A stretch of DNA of 64,000 bases from contig JAPDFW010000059.1 in the NCBI GenBank assembly GCA_028826165.1, positions 943,001 through 1,007,000 of the forward strand, read 5' to 3'. Positions within the stretch are counted from its first letter, which is position 1; each line of letters opens with the position of its first letter. The notes beneath the pieces are model-generated. The model ran no database searches, was not told where the DNA came from, and worked only from the letters and a program-made list of their open reading frames with translations. The translations under genes and the position numbers were made by a program. Positions 45,601 through 55,406 of the stretch are shown piece by piece. This stretch comes from Anaeramoeba ignava. Taxonomy: Eukaryota; Metamonada; Anaeramoebidae.

Positions 45601-45859
45601 GTTTTATGGAACTATTATTCTTGCTATTCTCCACGGTTTGATTTTTCTTCCTATTGTGCTTTCTTTTATTGGACCTCGTTATTTTAATTTTAATGAACTT
45701 TTTTTGAATTCTCAAAAAAAAGTGGAACAAAATCAAAATCAAAATCAAAATCAAAATCAAAATCAAAATCAAAATAATAATAATAATAATCAACATAATC
45801 AAAATCAAATTAGTTCTAGTGATGAAAGTGTTGAAATTTTTGATATTGAAAAAAAATAA
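42662..45859 (+). CDS. Patched/NPC1-type RND membrane protein with sterol-sensing domain
   Basis: This 1065-residue intronless protein has the layout of the Patched-domain family. A first membrane span is at about 36-58 (FPVLVFLIIASVSACLIPWFW), followed by a large luminal domain. A sterol-sensing five-helix bundle covers about 268-435 and contains AVGVDSIYIITNNF, with the GxxxD-type aspartate. A cytosolic linker with an unusual Asn-Ser-Asn-Pro repeat follows (about 480-575). A second span is at about 640 (IILVLIFIAMFGTSIF), then a second luminal domain. The last helices contain VGFSIDYSAHIAHTF, the typical proton-relay aspartate motif of Patched and Dispatched. Such proteins move sterols or lipids using ion gradients. 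The C-terminal tail has an NQ run and DESVEIFDIE. No frame break is seen. Substrate is unknown. Confidence 0.88.
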   Translation: MTLYFRVISKWLRFTYKFEHKSKKLFGKISEIAFEFPVLVFLIIASVSACLIPWFWTKTTETRIEKLFVPQNTKAFDDLDWWSKNWGDPPRYTIVDIIKKNEDHPDSLTQTAIDTLFDVHDMISSVKISSGDSFLGFEDLCIKNPLTNQCIADGVLAYWNFNRTLSETYNDYYSVVNNGVNIATGVSLYPAKSFGWIHRNQEGKIEKVEAIRVIYSMSSQEETLSDCKKWEEQVINQLKNFAYDNQYEITYSLGRSLDDEVGKTTSSNIGTVAIGYGFMLIFLGLTLGKITDPLRSHFLLAPLGVLTIGMGILDGFGTGSLIVKWATMNSILPFLILAVGVDSIYIITNNFDSTSSDLDPKRRCRIALEKSTSLLMTAMTDCGAFLTGLTASFPAIQYFCSYGALCIIFVFISMLFLFSSFLGIGARRIYMQKCCLVPFISVKRKPKKLEEEAKSSNQNEREKGKNESQNEELEMEDLGINNPNQNSNPNSNSNSNPNSNSNPNSNSNSNPNSNSNPNSNPNPNSNSNSNPNSNSNPNSNSNSNSNPNSNPNSNPNSNPNSNPNSNPNSNQNHEKNEINIQIDDLEESETVSKITLEDYEQNQKNQNNQKNQKNQKITSFSKRFFKNYFAPFITQKYVRIILVLIFIAMFGTSIFLSTKLKEGIERSTVVPDDSYLQEYYKIDNEKFQREGRDYYLVFETGVKYHEEASKNEILDVSMKINQSKWMKGNMDNWYKKYLGYLSTNHSEDLENQLPKNPENFYIWLNEFLSIPENMKYKIGQHILFSSNPEAQLEEKIQASRMLVNSVDLTNTIDDKNSLVDLRKIVEDSKVDCFIFNSELMITEQYLVIRQQTFQNILTAALVVFFVTLFFVSHPRVAIIILVNIIFIDIDLFGYMFLTGIKLHSVSVIVIIMSVGFSIDYSAHIAHTFAITEGSSRRERVIESLSEMGVSIFFGGVTTILGVLPVLLFANSDTFRIFVRLFYGTIILAILHGLIFLPIVLSFIGPRYFNFNELFLNSQKKVEQNQNQNQNQNQNQNQNNNNNNQHNQNQISSSDESVEIFDIEKK
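44108..44374. repeat. Coding AATTCAAATCCA array (Asn-Ser-Asn-Pro)
   Basis: This 6-bp-based repeat, mixing AATTCA and AATCCA, encodes NSNP/NSNS in a cytosolic linker of the Patched-like protein. Its length is a multiple of three and keeps the frame. Confidence 0.85.
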
Positions 45860-45883
45860 AAGAAAAAAAAAAACCAAAAAAAT

Positions 45884-45912
45884 ATTTTTCATTTTTCATT
45901 TTTCTCATTTTT
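45884..45912 (+). promoter_or_regulatory. T-rich TTTTTCATTTTTCATTTTTC element
   Basis: This tract lies 17 bp before the start codon of the CH/PH gene, in the 70-bp space after the Patched-like stop. It belongs to the same motif family as the other tracts. Confidence 0.42.
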
Positions 45913-45928
45913 AAAAAATAATTTAAAT

Positions 45929-48900
45929 ATGGAAAAAGATACAATAGAAACAGAACTTGAAACTTTTTCTTGGATTAGCACAATAGTAGGACAAGAAGTA
46001 TCACCACAAATGCCAATTTCTTTATTAACATTATTACTTTGTAGAACTTTAAAAAAAATTGATTCAACAATAGAAATTGATGTTACTGAGTAAAATTCAT
46101 TTTAAAATTATAATTCATTTTAAAATCAAAATCAAAATTAAAATTAAAATTAAAATTATAATTCATTTTAAAATTAAAATTCATTATTAAAATTAAAATT
46201 AAAATTAAAATTAAAATTAAAATTAAAATTAAAATTAAAATTAAAATTAAAATTCATTTTAAAATTAAAATTAAAATTAAAATTAAAATTAAAATTAAAA
46301 TTAAAATTAAAATTAAAATTAAAATTAAAATTAAAATTAAAATTAAAATTAAAATTAAAATTAAAATTAAAATTAAAATTAAAATTAAAATTAAAATTAA
46401 AATTAAAATTAAAATTAAAATTAAAATTAAAATTAAAATTAAAATTAAAATTAAAATTAAAATTAAAATTATAATTCATTTTAAAATTAAAATTCATTAT
46501 TAAATTAAAATTATAATTCATTTTAAAATTAAAATTAAAATTATAATTAAAATTAAAATGAAAATTAAAATTAAAATTAAAATTAAAATTAAAATTAAAA
46601 TTAAAATTAAAATTATAATTCATATTCATTATTAAAATTAAAATTCATTTTAAAATTCATTATTAAAATTAAAATTATAATTCATTTTAAAATTAAAATT
46701 AAAATTAAATTAAAATTAAAATTAAAATTCATTATTAAAATTTTTTGCTTTTTTTGTTTCAAAATAAGAAATTTACCAATTATTAATTTAATAAGTTTCT
46801 TTGATGGATGTCGATTATACGGAATTGAAGAAAAATACATTTTCGAACCAGAAGAAATAACGGAAGAAAAAGGAGTTAACAAATTAACAGTATTACTAAC
46901 AAGATTAAAAGAACTAGCGAATGAAAAGGGGTTCAAAATCAAAGAAGGATCACCACAAATATTAGTACGTTATGATCCAACATTTGAAAGCAAATCATTG
47001 ATTTTTCCACAAAGATTTATTTTTTCACACAAACTGACAACAAATGACAACAATATAGTCGCTTCTGTTTTACTTGTAACAAACATAAAACCGACAGTTT
47101 GCACAATCGATAGTTATGTCTCATCAAAACCACTCCAACAAATTGTGCTTCAACCAATAGGAGGTTATTTAATCAAGAAATCTTTGACATCCGAAATTGA
47201 CATGAGAGAAAAATCTCCATTGGAAATAAAAGAAGCTATTGATCCTGTTCAAGTTTTTCTTTATTTGAGATCAAAAGACCAAATAGAGACTGTGATTACC
47301 ACTGTTCGCTTCAGATTTTTGAAGGAATCTTCCCATTTTCTTGATTTGATAAGAGCTTGTGTTGAAGTTGATTCATTGACAATTGGTCCTAATTTGTTTG
47401 ATGATGTTTTGGTTCGTGAATTCCGTTCAAATGATACTCTTTTGGATATTATTTCTTTGTCTTTATTGAACCAACTTCCTCAAGAATTTAAGGTTTTTTT
47501 GACTGAAATTAAAAAAAGAAATCAAAGAGAAATTCCTGGTTTTTTATTGTTTCAAGGTTCTGATGTTTTGTTGATTTTTGAAGAAACAAATAAGCAAATT
47601 TCTCATTTAATTTCAGATTTAGATGTTAGTAGATTTAAAAATTCATTTTATAATTAGAATTACAATTAAAATTCATATTAAAATTAAAATTTAAATTAAA
47701 ATTAAAATTAAAATTAATTTGAAAATTTAAATTCATTTCAAAATTAAAATTCATTTTAAAATTAAAATTAAAATTAAAATTAAAATTAAAATTAAAATTA
47801 AAATTAAAATTAAAAATTAAATTAAAATTAAAATTAAAATTCATTTTAAAATTAAAATTATATTCAAAATTAAAATTCATTTATATTCAAAATTAAAATT
47901 AAAATTCATTTATATTCAAAATTAAAATTAAAATTAAAATTAAAATGAAAATTAAAATTAAAATTAAAATTAAAATTAAAATTAAAATTAAAATTAAAAT
48001 TCATTTGAAAATTTAAATTGTTTTTATTTATAGATTAATACACAAAATGATGAAGATGATGAATCTCTAGAATTTACATTCCCAGACACATCAAAATGTA
48101 AAGTTAGAATGCAAAACAGAATCGAAAAAATTATCATTAGCAAATTTATTACATCCTTATTAACAATTCCCAAAATAGAACACGAAATAACACCAAAAGA
48201 ATCAACACCAAAAATTAATTTTATAAAGAAAAGAAAAGAATTAAAAGAAATACAAAAAGAAATACAAGAAGAAAAAGAAATACAAGAAGAAAAAGAAACA
48301 CAAAAAGAAAAAAAACAAGAAAAAATTGATGAATACGTTTCAATGGTGGAAGACAATAAAATCGGTTACCAAAAAGAATGGACAAGAACAGTAAAAAAAA
48401 ATTACGCATTAGGAAAGTCAAGTTTTGATGTCAAAATCACAGAAGGAAATCGTACAGAAAATGGGATTCTACAGATAAAATCAACAACAATCACTCTTTT
48501 TGCAATTGGATGGATGACGTTCAGTGAGAAAATAACAAACCAAACAACAAAGATACTTATCGACACACAAAATCCACAAAGATTCCTTTTAAAATTAAAT
48601 AACGGAAAATTTTTTCGACTTCGAACAGCCACAAAAAGAGAGGGATGTATTTTATGGAAAACATTTCTACTCACACAAGAATACCCAGGGAATTTTGTGG
48701 AAACATCAACCATAACTGGGAATGTATTTGCGAAGTCTGAGGAGCTAGATGCATTTGCATTGAAGAGTTATGTTCATGGATCTTTTGTTCAATCGGTTAA
48801 GATTTTTTCCGACATAGCAACCCCTATATCAGCTAGCATATCTTTTGACAGAACGGGGTTGTCAATTTTCTCGGCAGAAAATTCACCTCTCAGATTTGAT

Positions 48901-51061
48901 TGGCAAGCAGGTCTTATTTCCCTTCTTCCTGCTGAAAAACATGAGAGAGTCTTGAAAATCAAAATTGACAATGTTGATTCCGGAATGGCAATTTTTTTGC
49001 TTTGTAGTTCTAAAATATCAAGAGAATTAATAAGACGCGTGTTTTTGATTTTCTCGAAGATGAGTCTTAGCCAAGACTCCAATGCGCATCGACAAGAGAA
49101 TATGGCTCTTGTTGTTCAGGAAGATGTGATTGGGGATGAGGAGCGCCACAAAAGTGCCGAACAAATGGCACATTTTTCTCTTTCCAAAACAGTAGGAGAT
49201 CAAATAGAGAGGCGGAAGATTTTGCAGAGAAAAGATCAAGAGATTGAGATGACTGTGTCGCCATTGATCAGAGTGAATTCTGAGAAGAAGCGTCCCGAGG
49301 CGCACAAGCATTTAACGAGCACAACACAGTTGTATATACCTTATTATGAGAAGCAGAGCGGCGACAAGGAGAGAACTCAAGTGAAGAATCAAACAAAGGT
49401 TTATGTCTTGGATTCGCAATACAATAAAGTTTCTATGGGAGAAATTTTCTTATATCAAGAACACTTTGAAATGGATTTTCCTAATTATAACATACAAAGA
49501 TTTTATTCTCCTTTTTCTTACTTAAAACAAACTAAGGAAATTCCTTATCGTTATAAATTCTCAATTGACGAAGTGGAGTTTCTAAGCATTGAATTTATCT
49601 CCACTAAAGACGGCAAAAAATTCGCCAGTATCTTCAACAACGCCATTGCGCAATACTGTCTTGAAAAACAATATATTTCTCGTTACACTGAACCACATGT
49701 TTTCAAAAATTGCTTTTTTGTTTCTGATGTTGGATCAATCTCAGGTTCAATCGCACTCGATTATAGTTCATTCAAAATCACCACTTCGGTCGATGTTTTT
49801 TCTCGCGAATATTCTCTCAATAACAACATTGAGATCCCCTCTCCTAATTCCGCCCTCTCAATACTCACAATCGAACCCGGAAAAACAATCACTATTCGTT
49901 TTCCTGATTTTCAAACTAATTCCCGTTTTCAAACCGTTTTCAATGAGTTTCATCAACGCTACTTCACGCAATCACTCGCAAAGAATTTTTCCGCTTCCTT
50001 CTTCTTGATTCTTGAGTCTCTTCCTGATCCTGTTCTTCAGATCAAATGCGAAGCTACTTTGTCAGATGGAGCAATCGCATTTTTTCATCAAGACCGAAAA
50101 ATCCAAATTTACAACACAAAAAACACCATCATCTTCGATTCCTCAAACGCATCTCAACTCCGCATGCAACTTCCCAATGCGGGATTTGTTAAATTGACAT
50201 TTTCCAAGTCTCAAGAAAAAAACCGATTTTTAACCGCCTCTCGGAAATGTAATTTTGGCGAGTATTTCCCAAAGAACTCGTGGCATTTTCGCGTCTCTCG
50301 TGTAGACAATTCTTCCTCATTTGTTTCTGGCTCACTTAGTTTCCATGAGGAAAATCTTTTTCTTGTATTCGGTAATGATGTCCAAAAGGTCCGTATTTTG
50401 GAGGTTGAATTGTTTGTTCATAAAGCAAATAAAGATCTTTTACAATTGCATTTTATTGGTCGTTCCAGTATACTTATTTTCTTTCAAAATCCTAAAAGCA
50501 AGGCTATAATGATTAGAAACTTCAATAAGATCAAGCTTTCTTTATTAACTCAATTTGAAAATAAAGCAAATTATGAATCAGAACCCGAAATTTCAGAAAA
50601 TTTAAATGAGAATGAAAATGAAAATGAGAATGAAAATGAAAATCAAAATGAAAATGAAAATTTAAATGAAAATGAGAATCAAAATGAAAATCAAAAATCA
50701 AAATCAAAATCAAAATCAAAATCAAAATCAAAATCAAAATCAAAATTTAAATAATTCTACTCCAAAACCTGTTTTTAATTCCCCAATTTCTTCTACTTTT
50801 GATGTCCAACTTCTTGATAAACTTTTTCATCCTATTCAATCTTATCAATTTATTCTTTCAAATAAATATTTTACTTTTGTTAAAGATCTTGAAACTGATC
50901 AATTTAATTACAATCAAATCAATTTATCTTTCTTTGAGAATTTACTTTATGTTACGATTAATACTAAAAATAACGAACAAACTTTTTCTTTTGAAAAAGT
51001 AGAAGATTTAATCAGGTTCAAAAAAGAATTTAAACAAAGATTAATTGATTCTCAAAATTAA
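45929..51061 (+). CDS. Calponin-homology protein with at least seven tandem PH-like modules (one frame break near the end)
   Basis: Exons are 45929-46089, 46769-47624 and 48034-51061, with phases 2 and 0. Exons 1-2 encode a type-2-like CH domain: FSWISTIVGQEVSPQMPISL, then NLPIINLISFFDGCRLYGI and YIFEPEEITEEKGVNKLTVL. After a mixed region and a Lys/Glu coiled linker, exon 3 shows a chain of roughly 95-110-residue beta-rich units, each closing with a helix. Examples begin at KKNYALGKSSFDV, SYVHGSFVQSVKI, TKVYVLDSQYN, VFKNCFFVSDVG, SASFFLILESLPD and WHFRVSRVDNS. In the final EN/NQ run, five A at 50693-50697 (CAAAAATC) shift the frame. Skipping one base adds a last module (STFDVQLLDKLFHPI to FKKEFKQRLI) and gives about 1347 residues. 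A cytoskeleton-membrane linker is a reasonable guess; no known family fits. Confidence 0.7.
46090..46768. repeat. Intron 1 of the CH/PH gene: AAAATT array
   Basis: This 679-nt intron (GTAAAA donor, AAAATAAG acceptor) is an almost pure AAAATT array with AATTCATTTT interruptions. The minus-strand Asn-Phe open frame is an artefact. Confidence 0.8.
47625..48033. repeat. Intron 2 of the CH/PH gene: AAAATT array
   Basis: This 409-nt intron runs from a GTTAGT donor to a TTTATAG acceptor and is filled by AAAATT hexamers with ATTCATTT interruptions. Confidence 0.78.
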
Positions 51062-51887
51062 CTTTTTTTTTTTTTTTCATTTTCTTTTTTTTTTTTTTCC
51101 ATTTTATTTTCTTTTTCTTTTCAAAAAAGGAAATAAAATGAAAAATAACAACTCATTTATTTTTTTTCCATTTAATTTCCTTTTTATTATTATTATTTTT
51201 TATATTTTTTGCTTTCTTTCTTCTTTTAAATGGATCTTTTTTATTTATTTAATTGATCAATTCTTTATTTATTTTTTTTATTTTTTTTTATTGCTTTTTC
51301 CACATTTTTTTTTTCAATTATAATCTTTTATTAAAATAACCCAAAAAATTATAAATTTATTAAATATTAAATAATTTGAAATCTTTTTCTTGATTTTATT
51401 GATTTTATTTATTTTTTATTCATTTTATTTATTTTTCGTTTTTTCCACTTTTTAAACAATAAAATTATTTTTAAATTTTAAAACAATTTTTAATACTCAT
51501 TTTAATTAAGTCCATGTTTAAAAATAATAATTTTTTAATTATTTTATTGATCATTTCCAAAAATAAAAAAAAAAATAATTTTTAATTAAAAAAATTTAAA
51601 AAATTCAAACAATAAATAACAAAAATAAGGAAAGGATCGAATAAACGAAAATTACAAAAGCATTTCTATTTATTTTTTTAAACGATTTTTTTTTCCAATT
51701 TTTCCTTTTTAAAAAATTTTTTTCTTTTTTATTTTTTTTTTTCATTTTTTTTCATTTTCTTTCTTTTTTTTTCCTTTTTAATAATAACAATAACAATAAA
51801 AAAAAAAAAGCAAATTTAAAAAAAAAATTTAAAAAACAAATTTAAAAACAAATTAAAAGTAAAAAGTAATAAGTTATAAGTAATAAA
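51062..51887. other. AT-rich intergenic region upstream of G-alpha
   Basis: This stretch contains T-rich and A-rich tracts, no repeats of note and no convincing frame. A run of CATTTTTT/CATTTTC blocks at 51731-51779, about 110 bp before the start codon, is followed by an A-rich leader. It may hold the G-alpha promoter. Confidence 0.55.
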
Positions 51888-54800
51888 ATGGGGTGTAAAT
51901 TTTCTACAAAAAAAATTTCACAAAAAGACTCAAAACGTAACAAAGATATTGAAATTAGATTACAAAGTGATTATAAGAAAGAACAAAATAAAACGAAAAT
52001 AATTTTATTAGGTGAGAATTTTCCAAAACAAAATGATAGAAAAAAAACACACGAAAATTTTTCAATCAAATAAATGATTGATTTTATATTTTTTTATTTT
52101 TTTATTAATTTATTTTTTTATTTATTTTTTTTTATTTATTTAGGAACTGGTGAATCAGGAAAAGTAATTAGTTTTTTTACTTTATTTTTTTTTATTAAGA
52201 ATTTTTTTCCTTTTTTTATTTGATATTTTTTTTTAGAGTACTTTAATTAAACAACTTTCTTTATTATTTTCAAATGGTTTTGATGAAGATGATTTTGTTA
52301 CTTATCGAGATACAATTAGATCTAATATTTTATTTCATATGAATATTTTACTTCAAGAAGCGACTAAACTTAAAATTAAACTTGAAGAACAAAATCAAGT
52401 AAATTTTCTATTTTAAATTTTTCAATTTATTTTCTCTTCATTTTTCTTTTTCTGATCTTTTTATAATTTTTATTTTGGAAAAATTTAATTGATCGATTTT
52501 TTTTTCATAAATTTAAATTTTTTTATTTCAATGAGTCATCTATTTTTTAATTTAAAAATGATTTATTTATTATCAAAATTTAATTAAATCCCAAATTGAG
52601 AGATCAAATTATAAAAAATTATTTCTAAAATTTATTTCATTTATTGATCAATTTAACCATTTTAATGATTATTTTAAAAAGTTAATTGCGGAAAACTTTC
52701 TTAAGAAAGAATATTGTTTACCAAACGATTTAAATCCAGAAACAACAGAACAAATCAATTTATTATGGAAAGATCCGAATATTAGAAAAGTTTATGATTT
52801 AAGAAGTTCTTTTTCACTTCCAGATTCTTGTAGTTAGTACGTATTTATATATTTATAATATTTATTTATAATATTTATTTATATTTATTTATATATTTAT
52901 AATATATATTTATAATATATTATATTTATTATATTTATATTTATAATATTTATATTTATAATATTTATAATATTTATTTATAATATTTATATTTATAATA
53001 TTTATTTATAATATTTATAATTTATATTTATAATATTTATTTATAATATTTATATTTATTTATATTTATATTTACAATATTTATTTATAATATTTATTTT
53101 ATAATATTTATTTATATTATATTTATTTATATTTATTTATATTTATATTTACAATATTTATATTTATAATATTTATTTATAATATTTATATTTATAATAT
53201 TTATAATATTTATAATATTTATAATATTTATATTTATAATATTTATAATATTTATTTATAATATTTATATTATTTATAATATTTATATTTATAATATTTA
53301 TATTTATAATATTTATATTTATAATATTTATTTATAATATTTATTTATAATATTTATATTTATAATATTTATATTTATAATATTTATAATATTTATATTT
53401 ATAATATTTATATTTATAATATTTATATTTATATTATTTTCAGTTACTTCGATGAAATTGATAGAATAGTTGCTCAAGAATATAAACCAACTTCAAAAGA
53501 TATCTTACTTTGTAGAATTCCAACAACTGGAATTAACTCTATTGATTTCCAAAATAAAGACTTACTTTGGGAGTAAAAAAATAACACAATTTTTCAATGA
53601 ATGAATATTTGATATTCTTGGAAATGAGAAAGAGTTTTTGTTGTTTTTTAGGTGAATCAAAATCAAAAAGAAAACCAAAAAATCAAAGAAAAGAAAAAAT
53701 AAAATTTTTGGATTAATGATTTTTTTCTTTCCAAAAGGAGAAAGATCAAAAATTTGCCCGATTCTCAAAAAATTTTTTGATTTGAGGCAAAAAAAATTTT
53801 TTTTTTTTGGTTCAGTAGATCCAAATAAAATTTCATTCCAAAAAAATTCAAGATCAACATACGATTAATGTTTCAATATTGGGATATTTATTTGTCAATT
53901 TGACATCAAATTCATCCAAAGACTTTTTGAAGAAATTTTGATCGCAAATCAACTTAATTTTTCATAGTGGAGAAAAATAAAAACTTGTTGATGTAGTGAA
54001 AAAACTAACGATTTTATTTTATTCTTTTTGATCGATCAGACGCAACCTGTGCAAATTTTCGATGAAAAGAACATGCTTACCTTATCTTGTTGGAAAATAA
54101 TCACGAGATGAAATTTTGCACAGGTTGGGGCAACCCTATTTTTTCGATCATTTTTGTAATTAGAGAAATTTTAATCAAATCAACTTATTCATTTTGTCAT
54201 TTTGTGAGAATAATCATTTTAGAATTGAATGAAGAGAACAATATATTTAAGACAGGTAGTTCATTCCAAAAAAAAAATTAATTGAAAACAAATTCAAAAA
54301 AATTTTAAAAAAAAAAAAATTTCAAAAATCCAAAAATCAGTTAATCAAAATTTCCTTAAGAAAATGAATGAATTTGACAACAGAAAACAACAAAACTCTT
54401 TCTCATTTCTCGTGTTTGAATTTTGTCTCAAAAATAATTCCTTCATTCAAAAATTGTGTTAATCACAAAAAAAAAAAATTAAATAAAAATACTTATTTTG
54501 TTTAATAATGAATTATCAATCATTTTCTTTTTGAAAAATAGAGTAATTGATGTTGGTGGACAACGTTCTGAAAGAAGAAAATGGATTGATCATTTTTATG
54601 ATGTTGATTTCTTGATTTATATTGTTGCAACAAGTGAATATGACCAGAAACTATTTGAAGACTTAACTGTTAATAGAATGGAAGAATCTTTAACTATGTT
54701 TCAATCAATTATGAAAATTCCTGCTTTTGCAAATAAACCTTGTGTTTTACTTTTGAATAAGATTGATCTTTTTGAAGAAAAGATTAAAAAAATTTCTATT

Positions 54801-55084
54801 AAATCTTTATTTCCTGAATATTTAGGTGATGATGATCCTACTTCTTGTTTGAAATTTATTGAACAAAAATTCTTTGATTTAGTTGATAATTCTCATCAAA
54901 TTTTTTCTATTTCTTGTTGTGCAACTGAAACTGATAAAATGAGAGACGTTTTTGTAATTTAATTTTTATTATTAATTTTTAATTTCAAATTATTTTTATT
55001 TTAATTTTTAATTTTTATTTTTATTATTTTTATTTTTAGGATCAAATTAACAAATACTTTGCCCAAAATTCTAAAAAAATTTAA
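51888..55084 (+). CDS. Heterotrimeric G-protein alpha subunit (seven exons)
   Basis: Exons are 51888-52011, 52144-52163, 52237-52398, 52601-52836, 53444-53572, 54542-54953 and 55040-55084, giving 375 residues with consistent phases. MGCKFS gives an N-myristoylation glycine and a palmitoylation cysteine. The P-loop GTGESGKST is complete. Switch I has the catalytic arginine and TTG (LLCRIPTTGI). Switch II is DVGGQRSERRKW with the GTP-hydrolysis glutamine. NKID and CCATE are the base-binding motifs. The helical domain is present (LLWKDPNIRKVYDLRSSF, DSCSYYFDEIDRI). The C-terminus is FAQNSKKI, without the usual cysteine for pertussis-toxin modification. The protein should couple a seven-helix receptor to effectors. 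Exon 2 is only 20 nt. Intron 4 is a TATAATATTTAT array and intron 5 carries a transposon-like element. Confidence 0.9.
52850..53440. repeat. Intron 4 of G-alpha: TATAATATTTAT array
   Basis: This is a 12-bp-like repeat of TATAATATTTAT with TTTATATT variants, between a GTACGT donor and a TTTTCAG acceptor. Confidence 0.8.
53582..54461. mobile_element. Non-coding inverted-repeat element (MITE-like) in G-alpha intron 5
   Basis: The left end TAACACAATTTTTCAATGAA is matched by the reverse complement of the right end, TAACACAATTTTTGAATGAA. A second shared block, GAAATGAGAAAGAGTTTT then GTTGTTTT, lies further in on both sides. The interior has no transposase and contains a nested hairpin at 54043-54127. 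The complexity and composition differ sharply from the repeat introns. The target duplication is unclear: the left flank reads ATAA and the right TTAA. Confidence 0.75.
54043..54127. repeat. Nested palindrome inside the MITE-like element
   Basis: CAACCTGTGCAAATTTTC and, about 50 bp later, AAATTTTGCACAGGTTG are near-perfect inverted arms. They would form a stem of about 17 bp in DNA or RNA. Confidence 0.75.
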
Positions 55085-55406
55085 TCAATAAGAAAAATTA
55101 GTTTATCTTTTATCCTTTTTTTATCTTTTATCTTTTTTTGTGTTTATTTGCTCAATCAAATTAAATTCATTGAAAAATTATTTTTGAATCAATTTTTCTT
55201 TTAAAAAAAAAACAAAAAACAAAAAACAATTTAATTATTTTAAATTTAAATTTTTAATTATAAAAATATTCAAAAAAAAAAAAATTTTATAATGTAATGA
55301 AATTGAAAAAAAAAATAAAAAGAAAAGTTTTGCAAGATAAGTTAAACGAAAACAAAATCTTCAAAAAAAAAAAAGATAATTGATAATTGAAAGAAAAAAA
55401 TCTAAA
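55085..55406. other. Short AT-rich spacer between convergent genes
   Basis: This 322-bp stretch lies between the stop codons of G-alpha and NAD kinase, which converge here. It has A/T runs only, and both polyadenylation sites should lie inside it. No specific signal can be picked out in sequence this AT-rich. Confidence 0.5.

Noticed and set aside
46174-46629. 151-codon minus-strand frame of Asn-Phe repeats
   Set aside because: Pure AAAATT array inside intron 1 of the CH/PH gene; the opposite-strand frame is a composition artefact.
50666-51061. Independent 131-residue gene after the CH/PH gene
   Set aside because: It begins within the same NQ run and supplies a last PH-like module in the plus-one frame, so it is better read as the end of the same gene.
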